From contig CAJARE010000362.1 of the NCBI GenBank assembly GCA_903944255.1, positions 1 through 7,562 on the forward strand: a DNA stretch of 7,562 nt, read 5' to 3'. The position numbers and the translations under genes are program-made. Below, in pieces: positions 1 to 6,378 of this stretch. Each line of letters opens with the position of its first letter. Position 1 is the first letter of the stretch. The DNA comes from an uncultured beta proteobacterium. Lineage in GTDB: Bacteria > Pseudomonadota > Gammaproteobacteria > Burkholderiales > Burkholderiaceae. The notes below the pieces were generated by a model. The model made no database searches. It saw only the letters and a list, made by a program, of their open reading frames with translations, and had not been told where the DNA came from.

Positions 1-906
1 AAATTGATCTGCAGTTCCTGGCATTGGATCGGCACCTTGTGCAATTAATTTATCTTTAAATTTGGGATCAGCGAGAATGGACTGTAGCTCTTTATTCAAG
101 CGATTACGAATATTGTCAGGCAAATTAGCTGGAGCAACTAAACCATACCAGGTTGCCATGTCATACCCAGGCAAGCCCGACTCTGCAATCGTGGGTACAT
201 TTGGCGCAGCTGCTGAGCGTTTAGCGGTTGTGACGCCCAGCCCACGAAGATTTCCTGCTTTTACTTGTGGCAATCCACTCGGCAGATTTGGAAAGCTCAT
301 ATCAACCTGTCCAGATATAACATCGGGCATTGCACTACCTGTTCCTTTATAGGGAATATGCACCATATCAATCTTCGCCATTCTCTCAAACAACACAGCG
401 GAAAGATGCACTGAGGTACCGCTGCCGCTAGAAGCAAAAGTCAGCTTTCCAGGATTAGCTCTACCCGCAGCAATTAACTCTCCCACTGTTTTATAGGGGG
501 AGTTCATCGGCACTACTAATATATTAGGCGCAGAAAATACACTCCCAATTGCCGTAAAGTCTTTTATTGAATCGTATGATAAATTTTTATATAAAGACAT
601 ATTCACCGCATGCCCAATCGATGGAAAGTACAGTACATAACCATCACCTGGCGCCCGCGCAACAAAATCAGCAGCGATATTGCCATTCGCACCCGGTTTA
701 TTTTCTACAACTACTGGCTGACCTAAACGTGTTGATAAGCCTTCTGCCAATGCCCTACCTACTGTATCAGCTGCCCCACCAGGAGAGAAACCGACGATTA
801 AGCGGATAGGTTTGTTAGGGTAGTTGCTCACAGGGTCAGCAGCAAAGGACAGACCTGAGCTAAAACTAACCGCCGCTAGAACTAAATAGGAGAGAAACCT
901 CTTCAT
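1..906 (-). CDS. Bug/TctC-family tripartite tricarboxylate transporter substrate-binding protein, C-terminus cut by the window edge
   Basis: This is a periplasmic solute receptor of the Bug (TctC) family, which captures small, usually carboxylated, molecules; its ligand is unknown. I translated 302 residues from the ATG at 904-906; the frame stays open to base 1, so perhaps 20 C-terminal residues are missing. A Sec signal peptide covers residues 1-22 (basic MKR, hydrophobic core, likely cut after SFA). Family hallmarks follow: YPNKPIRLIVGFSPGG (29-44) with the first ligand loop, VVENKPGANG (66-75), APGDGY (85-90), LTFASSGSGT (155-164) and HIPYKG (183-188). AGGA (917-920) lies 10 nt before the start. 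It is the last visible gene of the operon, 37 nt after the beta-keto acid cleavage gene. No TctA or TctB membrane subunits are visible; Bug proteins are often orphans. The family call is secure, the role in the pathway is inference. Confidence 0.93.
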   Translation of the reverse strand, partial: MKRFLSYLVLAAVSFSSGLSFAADPVSNYPNKPIRLIVGFSPGGAADTVGRALAEGLSTRLGQPVVVENKPGANGNIAADFVARAPGDGYVLYFPSIGHAVNMSLYKNLSYDSIKDFTAIGSVFSAPNILVVPMNSPYKTVGELIAAGRANPGKLTFASSGSGTSVHLSAVLFERMAKIDMVHIPYKGTGSAMPDVISGQVDMSFPNLPSGLPQVKAGNLRGLGVTTAKRSAAAPNVPTIAESGLPGYDMATWYGLVAPANLPDNIRNRLNKELQSILADPKFKDKLIAQGADPMPGTADQF

Positions 907-943
907 TACATGACCATCCTGTTTAAATGTACTCCACTAAAGC

Positions 944-1816
944 TCAAATCAAGCCTAACAACTTTCTGGCCTCATTTGAATTAGCTAATTCACCACCTAA
1001 ATCTTCAATAATTCTTTTAGCTTTGGTGACTAACTGGGCATTGCTCTCACATAGCACGCCCTTTTTTAAGAATATATTATCCTCAAGACCTACGCGAGTA
1101 TGACCACCATATAGCCATGATTGAGCAACAATCGGAAATTCATGTCTACTAATTCCAAAAGCTGACCAATGAGAACCAGCCGGTAACTGATCACGTAAAT
1201 ACAATAAAGTCGCAGGATCAGCGTTTAGTCCGTATTTCACGCCCATAACAAAACTAAATAAGCCTGGTCCCTTTAATGTCCCGTCAGCAATTAAATCAAG
1301 AGCTAAATTTAAATCACCTGTATCAAATATCTCTAATTCAGGAAGTACCCCAGCATCATTAATGACTTTAGCCATTTTACGCACATTCAGCGGTGTATTG
1401 ATAACAATATCGTTAGCACCATTCATGGTATTAAAATCTAATGAGCAGATATCTGGTTTTAATTTAGCTATGTGCTCCACTCTTTTCAAAGGATGGCATA
1501 AGGTAGTCCCTGGAGCATATTGTTTGGGGTCATCTTCGCTAGGAATAAAGCGCCCGCCAGGTCCAGTAGTTAAATTAATGATTAATTCTTTATTCTGAGA
1601 ACGTATCAGCTCAACTACTTGTGCGTACAAATCAAATTCCATCGATTGACGACCTGTGGCCGGATCTCGAACATGAATATGAACCGCTGCTGCACCAGCA
1701 TCGCCCGCCTCTAAACAAGAATCAGCAATTTGTTTCGGAGTAATTGGTAAATACGGGGTCATTTCAGGCTTCGTTAAACCACCAGTAACTGCACACGTTA
1801 AAATTGTCTTAGGCAT
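944..1816 (-). CDS. Beta-keto acid cleavage enzyme (BKACE, DUF849; Kce-like)
   Basis: This 290-residue TIM-barrel enzyme belongs to the BKACE family. Members condense a beta-keto acid with acetyl-CoA and cleave it to acetoacetate plus a new CoA thioester; known substrates include 3-keto-5-aminohexanoate and dehydrocarnitine. The zinc site is visible: His46 and His48 in HIHVRD (46-51), and Glu245 in GGHTRVGLED (237-246). Arg241 and Asp246 match the catalytic Arg and Asp described for Kce. Other family motifs are TTGPGGRF (83-90), CSLDFNTMN (124-132) and PELEIFD (159-165). Length is normal. The ATG is preceded by a weak GGGG box 8 nt upstream (1825-1828). It sits 27 nt after the ABC binding-protein gene and is the only plausible downstream catabolic enzyme in the operon. 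Substrate specificity in this family differs between subgroups and cannot be named here, so I give no gene symbol. Confidence 0.93.
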   Translation of the reverse strand: MPKTILTCAVTGGLTKPEMTPYLPITPKQIADSCLEAGDAGAAAVHIHVRDPATGRQSMEFDLYAQVVELIRSQNKELIINLTTGPGGRFIPSEDDPKQYAPGTTLCHPLKRVEHIAKLKPDICSLDFNTMNGANDIVINTPLNVRKMAKVINDAGVLPELEIFDTGDLNLALDLIADGTLKGPGLFSFVMGVKYGLNADPATLLYLRDQLPAGSHWSAFGISRHEFPIVAQSWLYGGHTRVGLEDNIFLKKGVLCESNAQLVTKAKRIIEDLGGELANSNEARKLLGLI

Positions 1817-1843
1817 TTTTGTGACCCCGTTTTAATAAAAAAG

Positions 1844-2845
1844 TTAACCCTTAAGAGACTTTTCAGCCTTATCTAAGAATGAATAATCTAAGTATTTACC
1901 GACCCAAGCATCGACGTTCACGACTAATGCTGGATCAATTTTTCCTTGCTCAGCAATTGTTTTCAGAATAAGACGGGTTGATGGCATATCCAAACGAGGG
2001 TCAGTTAATAATACTGAACCTAAAGCCATATAAGCAATTGGCTTAGCAGTTGGATCATTCATTTTTTTAGCTACTATATTAGCTACATCATCCTTCGATT
2101 TTGTTTTGATAAAATTCATTCCCTTCAGTGTAGCTCGGAGAAAACGAACTACTGCATCAGGATTATCTTTAATGAAAGTAGGATGAAAAACAAGGTCTAG
2201 GCTTTCTGCATTTTTGATTGGAGGTAATTGGACGATATAGTGAACGTCTTTAGCCTTAGCAACTGCTGCTGCTGATGCTGGCTCCCAAGCAATAAATGCC
2301 TCAACCTCACCTCGATCCAACATTGCAGGAATATCTGCAACACGGCCAGGTACTTTTTGAAATTTAAGATTGTAGGTTTTTTCTATATAAAACAAAATGG
2401 CATCATGAATTGTGCCTAGTCCTGGAGTGCCTACTTTTTTACCATTTAAATCTGCGTATGACTTATATTGAGTACGCCCTACTAAAGGGGCATTATATTT
2501 AGTCACTGAGCATACCATCGTAAATTGACCGCCACCTGCTGCGTACTGCATGATCGGACCCAGACCACACATCACGGCATCTAAATTTTTATTTAAATCC
2601 AAGAGTGATGCAGGACCATTTGGATAAGTTCGGCGATCAATTTGTATTCCCTCTTGATCGTAATAGCCCTGATTTTCTGCTACCCAGATTGCCGCATAAT
2701 CAACCTCGGCACCCGCTTGGTCAGCCAAGCGAATCACTGTTTTTTTGCTTTGCGCAAATAATGGCGTACCTAATGGCATTGTCGAACCAAGCGTTGCTGC
2801 AACACCAACTCCAAGAACTTTTCTACGATTTGAATTTATGCTCAT
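1844..2845 (-). CDS. ABC transporter substrate-binding protein, NMT1/SsuA/TauA type, with Tat-like signal
   Basis: This 333-residue protein is the periplasmic receptor of the ABC importer encoded just upstream. It has the two-lobed NMT1/THI5-like fold seen in SsuA, TauA and ThiY: IRLADQAGAEVDYAAIWVAE (38-57) with the family's GYYDQEGI, the VGTPGLGT segment, and the EAFIAWEPA hinge-region motif. These families bind sulfonates, thiamin precursors, nitrate, aromatic acids and other small molecules, so the fold does not reveal the ligand. The N-terminus has a twin-arginine-like motif (NRRKVLG, 6-12), then a hydrophobic stretch ending near LFAQS (29-33). That suggests export in the folded state, though Sec export is possible. 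The start is supported by AAGGGAG at 2856-2862. The gene is separated from the ATPase gene by 59 nt, the widest gap in the operon. Confidence 0.92.
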   Translation of the reverse strand: MSINSNRRKVLGVGVAATLGSTMPLGTPLFAQSKKTVIRLADQAGAEVDYAAIWVAENQGYYDQEGIQIDRRTYPNGPASLLDLNKNLDAVMCGLGPIMQYAAGGGQFTMVCSVTKYNAPLVGRTQYKSYADLNGKKVGTPGLGTIHDAILFYIEKTYNLKFQKVPGRVADIPAMLDRGEVEAFIAWEPASAAAVAKAKDVHYIVQLPPIKNAESLDLVFHPTFIKDNPDAVVRFLRATLKGMNFIKTKSKDDVANIVAKKMNDPTAKPIAYMALGSVLLTDPRLDMPSTRLILKTIAEQGKIDPALVVNVDAWVGKYLDYSFLDKAEKSLKG

Positions 2846-2855
2846 GATGATGTAT

Positions 2856-2862
2856 CTCCCTT
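2856..2862 (-). promoter_or_regulatory. Shine-Dalgarno site of the ABC binding-protein gene
   Basis: AAGGGAG on the minus strand ends 10 nt before the ATG at 2843-2845. It is one of the two best ribosome binding sites in the window, which fits the higher expression usually needed for a periplasmic receptor than for its membrane partners. Confidence 0.7.
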
Positions 2863-2873
2863 AGTAAAATGAA

Positions 2874-2888
2874 TTGCCTTTATGGCAA
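2874..2888 (-). other. Small hairpin between ATPase and binding-protein genes
   Basis: TTGCC and GGCAA form a perfect 5-bp inverted repeat around a 5-nt loop. It lies in the widest intergenic gap of the operon, between the ATPase stop and the binding-protein ribosome site. There is no T-run after it on the transcribed strand, so it is not a rho-independent terminator. It could mark mRNA processing or protect the downstream message, but a stem this short also arises by chance. Confidence 0.25.
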
Positions 2889-2904
2889 AGAAACTAACAA
2901 CTCC

Positions 2905-3639
2905 CTAGTGATGAAGAAATGAAAAACACTGCGCTCTAATTTCAGTGAAAGCAGGACTCAATGGATCTCGAGGACGAGGTAAATCTATCTTTAAATCTGC
3001 TTTTATTTTTGTAGGCTTTTGGGAGAGAGTTATTACTCTATCACCCAAAAAAACAGCTTCTTCTAAATTATGAGTAACAAATACAATTGTGCGTCTGAGG
3101 TTTTTCCATATATCCAATACTTCTTGCTGCATTCGCTCTCGAGTTGGTTGATCTAGGCTGACAAATGGTTCATCCATGAGAATTAAATCTGCATCAGTAG
3201 CAAAGGCACGCGCAATAGATACTCTTTGCTTCATTCCGCCAGAAATCTGATGAGGATAAAAGTTTTCAAACCCTCCAAGCCCCACGATACGAATAACCTC
3301 ATCTACTTTCTTTCTAATTTCATTGCGTGGTAGTTTTTTTATTTTTAAACCTGTTGCAATATTTTCCCAAACTGTTAACCAGGGTAGAGTTGATGGCTCT
3401 TGAAAAACAAATGAAATACTATGTTTTTTTGGGTCTACGGACTCACCGTCCAATAGAACTGACCCTCCTGTAGGCTTCAATAGTCCACTCAAAATATCAA
3501 GTAGGGTAGTCTTTCCACAACCACTTGGTCCACATACACATAAAAATTCATTTTCTTTCACTACAAATTGAATCCCATCATGGACAACAAGGTCTCCATA
3601 AGCATGATAAATATCGACATCTAATTTAGATTTATTCAT
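2905..3639 (-). CDS. ABC transporter ATP-binding protein, SsuB/TauB type
   Basis: This 244-residue protein is the cytoplasmic ATPase that powers the importer. All catalytic elements are intact: Walker A GPSGCGKTT (37-45, Lys43), Q-loop FVFQEP (77-82, Gln80), signature SGGMKQR (133-139), Walker B DLILMDEPF (151-159, Glu157), D-loop SLD (161-163) and switch His190. The SGGMKQR signature and the C-terminal LPRPRDPLSP segment are typical of the nitrate/sulfonate/taurine ATPase group. The gene starts 18 nt after the permease stop, with no strong ribosome site (only GGAT upstream), so translation may be coupled to the permease. It pairs with the permease and the binding protein on either side. Substrate cannot be inferred from this subunit. 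Confidence 0.95.
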   Translation of the reverse strand: MNKSKLDVDIYHAYGDLVVHDGIQFVVKENEFLCVCGPSGCGKTTLLDILSGLLKPTGGSVLLDGESVDPKKHSISFVFQEPSTLPWLTVWENIATGLKIKKLPRNEIRKKVDEVIRIVGLGGFENFYPHQISGGMKQRVSIARAFATDADLILMDEPFVSLDQPTRERMQQEVLDIWKNLRRTIVFVTHNLEEAVFLGDRVITLSQKPTKIKADLKIDLPRPRDPLSPAFTEIRAQCFSFLHH

Positions 3640-3657
3640 CGTAATAATCCAGTTGAT

Positions 3658-4458
3658 TTAGAGAGTTACTTGCCAGCGCCATTTAAATAAATAGCGCTCT
3701 ACCATCAGTAATAGTTCATTTATAACGAATCCTATTGCGCCAATTACAATCATGCCAACAATGATTTCAGGAATTTTTAGCAACTCTGCGTAATTGAGCA
3801 TCATTCGGCCCAATCCCTCATTAGTACCTCCAGCTAACTCTGCAGCAACGATGGTTAACCATGCGGCCCCCATTGCAACTCGCATTCCGCCCAAAATATC
3901 AGGTAGAACGGTTGGAATAACGACATGCATTAAGGTATAAAATTTAGAGGCCCCATAGACAGCAACTACTTTTTTATGCAGGGGCTCTACCCTTTGCACA
4001 CCCACCAATGTTGATGTATAAACTGGGAAAAATGCGCCTAAGAAAATTAAAAACGCAAAACGCGTATCCCCTGCAAAAAAAATGATCGCGAGAGGTATCC
4101 ATGCTATTGGTGGAATAAACCGGAAAGGCTCAACTACAGAACGAGTAGAGTTATAGATTTGTTTGTTAAGGCCCATTAATAATCCAATTGGCACACCTAA
4201 TAAAACACCTAGATTGAAACCTAGTAGTACTCTATATAGACTAGCCCAAGAGTGGGTAGCCAATGAAATCCCCTGCGTATCCCCATTCATAATCAGATTC
4301 TTAAATGCTTTAAATACGGCCCCAACCGTTGGAAAAAATGGTGAAGCAACATAATAGGCTGTAATTTGCCAACAAGCTAAAAAGGCAATGAGCGACAGTA
4401 CACTTAAAGCAACTGCCTTAATGTCAGCACTTACAATTTTCGTACTAATGCTTTTCAT
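3658..4458 (-). CDS. ABC transporter permease, SsuC/TauC type (BPD inner-membrane component)
   Basis: This 266-residue inner-membrane protein should form the homodimeric channel of the importer. Hydrophobic segments appear near residues 15-37, 76-98, 116-129, 134-155, 194-210 and 231-253, consistent with six membrane spans. The RFIPPIAWIPLAIIFF segment (113-128) and the EAA-type coupling loop from VYGASKFYTLMHVVIPTVLP (167-186) are characteristic of the SsuC/TauC group. The loop contacts the ATPase. The C-terminus ends with a short basic tail (FKWRWQVTL). The gene starts 15 nt beyond the biotin carboxylase stop, with only a weak AAGAGA upstream. This tight junction is the main evidence that transport and carboxylation are co-transcribed. 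Confidence 0.94.
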   Translation of the reverse strand: MKSISTKIVSADIKAVALSVLSLIAFLACWQITAYYVASPFFPTVGAVFKAFKNLIMNGDTQGISLATHSWASLYRVLLGFNLGVLLGVPIGLLMGLNKQIYNSTRSVVEPFRFIPPIAWIPLAIIFFAGDTRFAFLIFLGAFFPVYTSTLVGVQRVEPLHKKVVAVYGASKFYTLMHVVIPTVLPDILGGMRVAMGAAWLTIVAAELAGGTNEGLGRMMLNYAELLKIPEIIVGMIVIGAIGFVINELLLMVERYLFKWRWQVTL

Positions 4459-4473
4459 TCAATATCTCTTATC

Positions 4474-5844
4474 TTATTTTGAAGATTGATTTAAAAAACT
4501 ATCTTGGACGAAACGGGTGTGAACTTGCCCAGTGCGAAATTCGGGAGTGTTGATTAAATTTCTTTGAAATAGGCGCGTAGTTTCAATGCCATCAATCTTG
4601 ATTTCTAATAGCGCTCTATTCATACGGTCTATAGCCTCATCACGATTACTTCCCCAGCAAATGATTTTCCCAATCAAGGAATCGTAGTATGGGGGAACAA
4701 TATATCCAGAATATAGGTGTGTATCCATTCTCACTCCAAATCCTCCAGGGGCAAAATACTCGTTAACCCTGCCTGGATTTGGCCTGAAATCATTTTCTGC
4801 ACTTTCTGCATTAATGCGGCACTCAATTGCATGGCCCCTCATTTGTACCTGGTCCTGCCTGATACTAATACCCTGCCCTAAAGCAATTCGAATTTGCTCT
4901 TTAACGAGATCAACACCCGTTACCATCTCAGTTACAGGGTGTTCTACCTGTATCCGAGTATTCATTTCCATAAAGTAAAACTCATTAGTAGCGGGATCAA
5001 GAATGCACTCAATGGTTCCAGCACTCCGATAATTAACATGTCGACATAATTCCAGCGCCGCATTACCGATTTTGATTCGCATTTTTTCACTCAATACGGG
5101 AGATGGGCTTTCTTCTACTAGTTTTTGATTTCTTCTTTGTAAAGAACAGTCTCGTTCTCCTAAATGCAATACTTGGTTACCATCCCCTAAGACTTGGACT
5201 TCAATATGTCGAATATTGCTCAGATATTTTTCAAGATATAGGGAGCTATTACCAAAGGCTAACTTAGCCTCCTGAGAGGCCTCCATAAAGGCTGCTTCAA
5301 GTTGCCCCTTATCCTGAACAATTCGCATCCCTCTACCACCACCACCTGCAGTTGCCTTTAAGAGAACTGGGTATCCAATTTTTTCCGCTATGGAAGAGGC
5401 AGCCTGATAATCCCCAACAATTCCATCAGATCCTGGTGTGGTTGGTATCCCCGCTTCTTTTGCCAAGCGAATCGCTGTGGCTTTATCCCCCATCATACGT
5501 ATTGACTGTGGACTAGGTCCAATAAAAACAATGGATTCCTTTTCACAGCATTCTGCAAACTCAGCATTTTCTGAGAGAAAACCATACCCTGGGTGAATTG
5601 CATCTGCTTTATAAACAAGTGCAGCACTAATAATTTTTTTTATGTCTAAATAGCTATCCTTCGACCTAGCGGGTCCAATACAAACTGCTTCATCTGCCAT
5701 CAATACTGGTAAGGAATGACGATCAGCCTCGGAATATACTTGAAGTGTTTGAATACCCAATTCTTGACAGGCGCGAATAATGCGCACAGCAATTTCACCG
5801 CGATTAGCAATTAGAATTTTTTTAATGACTTGCGGTTTTTTCAT
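4474..5844 (-). CDS. Biotin carboxylase subunit (AccC-like) of a biotin-dependent carboxylase
   Basis: This 456-residue ATP-grasp enzyme uses ATP and bicarbonate to carboxylate biotin on the carrier protein encoded just upstream. Its size matches stand-alone AccC (about 450). Visible parts are the N-terminal IANRGEIAVRIIRAC (12-26), HPGYGFLSEN (84-93), ATP-binding Lys121 and Lys163, the glycine-rich lid GGGGRGM (167-173), YLEKYL (203-208), His214, ERDCSLQRRNQK (230-241), and EMNTRIQVEHPVTE (293-306), whose Arg297 and Glu301 match E. coli Arg292 and Glu296. Arg343 matches Arg338. All expected catalytic residues are present. The ATG lies 8 nt after the carrier stop and has no recognisable ribosome site, so coupled translation is likely. 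By sequence it could be mistaken for the housekeeping acetyl-CoA carboxylase subunit. The neighbouring OadA-type carboxyltransferase argues for a dedicated paralog. Confidence 0.94.
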   Translation of the reverse strand: MKKPQVIKKILIANRGEIAVRIIRACQELGIQTLQVYSEADRHSLPVLMADEAVCIGPARSKDSYLDIKKIISAALVYKADAIHPGYGFLSENAEFAECCEKESIVFIGPSPQSIRMMGDKATAIRLAKEAGIPTTPGSDGIVGDYQAASSIAEKIGYPVLLKATAGGGGRGMRIVQDKGQLEAAFMEASQEAKLAFGNSSLYLEKYLSNIRHIEVQVLGDGNQVLHLGERDCSLQRRNQKLVEESPSPVLSEKMRIKIGNAALELCRHVNYRSAGTIECILDPATNEFYFMEMNTRIQVEHPVTEMVTGVDLVKEQIRIALGQGISIRQDQVQMRGHAIECRINAESAENDFRPNPGRVNEYFAPGGFGVRMDTHLYSGYIVPPYYDSLIGKIICWGSNRDEAIDRMNRALLEIKIDGIETTRLFQRNLINTPEFRTGQVHTRFVQDSFLNQSSK

Positions 5845-5852
5845 AAAATAAT

Positions 5853-6347
5853 TTAGCTTGGCTTGATTAAAACAAGTATTTGCCCATATTCAACAGGATC
5901 TCCATCGGAAACTAAAATTTCTGAAATAGTACCGTTGACTCCAGCAGGCAATGAATTCATGAGCTTCATCACCTCAATAATGCAAACAGTTGAATCTGGA
6001 TTGACCGTCGATCCAATCTCAATAAAAGGTGGGGCACCAGGCTCAGGTGATCTATAAAAACTACCTACCATGGGCGATTTAATTCCAATCATTCCCTCTG
6101 GGACCATCGTCGTAGATGATTTGACTAATTTAATCGACTCTGAATGGTTGGTTACCTGCATTACTTTAGGCTTCACATCAACAGGAATATCCAAGGACTC
6201 AGGAGCGGACATCACTCCTGCAGAGCTCTTCCTTAGGTTGATTTTAATATCACCATATTCCAATTTAAATTCTGAAAATTCTGGCGACTCTTCAACTAAT
6301 CGAATAATGTTTAATAAATCTTGATAGCTTAGGTCTCTGTCCGCCAC
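5853..6347 (-). CDS. Biotin carboxyl carrier protein (AccB-like)
   Basis: This protein carries biotin between the carboxylase and carboxyltransferase. I prefer the GTG start at 6345-6347 (164 residues) because a strong AAGGAG lies 6 nt upstream. An in-frame ATG at 6366-6368 would give 171 residues but has no ribosome site. Numbered from the GTG, an AccB-like N-terminal helix (DLSYQDLLNIIRLVEE) is followed by a flexible linker (about 45-85). The C-terminal biotinyl domain has the SPMVGSFYRSP thumb (91-101), characteristic of acetyl-CoA carboxylase carriers, and the biotinylation motif EVMKLM (125-130) with target Lys128. The thumb and N-terminal helix make it AccB-like, although its partner carboxyltransferase is of the pyruvate/oxaloacetate type. 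Modification needs a host biotin ligase, not seen here. Confidence 0.92.
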   Translation of the reverse strand: MADRDLSYQDLLNIIRLVEESPEFSEFKLEYGDIKINLRKSSAGVMSAPESLDIPVDVKPKVMQVTNHSESIKLVKSSTTMVPEGMIGIKSPMVGSFYRSPEPGAPPFIEIGSTVNPDSTVCIIEVMKLMNSLPAGVNGTISEILVSDGDPVEYGQILVLIKPS

Positions 6348-6353
6348 AAATAG

Positions 6354-6359
6354 CTCCTT
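6354..6359 (-). promoter_or_regulatory. Shine-Dalgarno site that favours the GTG start of the carrier gene
   Basis: AAGGAG is a perfect core match, placed 6 nt before the GTG at 6345-6347. It would lie inside codons 4-5 if the upstream ATG (6366-6368) were used, and that ATG is preceded by a pyrimidine-rich stretch without any ribosome site. The residues after the GTG line up with the start of AccB proteins. Confidence 0.7.
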
Positions 6360-6378
6360 ATAGGCCATGTAAAAGTAA

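Noticed and set aside
62..352. Plus-strand open frame opposite the Bug receptor gene
   Set aside because: It lies fully antisense to a well-conserved coding sequence, has no ribosome site and no recognisable protein features. The same applies to the plus-strand frames at 567-809, 1362-1598, 2605-2847, 4163-4354, 5863-6057, 6070-6324 and 6524-6715.
2860..2888. Possible internal promoter on the minus strand (TTGCCA, 17 nt, ACTAAG)
   Set aside because: The -35 is good but the -10 matches only three of six positions, and such half-matches are expected by chance in AT-rich gaps.
2874..2888. Hairpin as a rho-independent terminator between ATPase and receptor genes
   Set aside because: The stem is only 5 bp and no T-run follows in the transcribed direction.
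5122..5136. Asn instead of His in the QRRHQK motif of biotin carboxylase (residue 239)
   Set aside because: QRRNQK and similar variants are, to my recollection, common in bacterial biotin carboxylases, and the neighbouring Lys241 is retained, so it is not a sign of altered function.
4474..6347. Housekeeping acetyl-CoA carboxylase accB-accC pair
   Set aside because: Sequence alone would allow it, but tight linkage to an OadA-type carboxyltransferase and a catabolic importer favours a dedicated paralog. Presence of a second accBC elsewhere in the genome would settle it.
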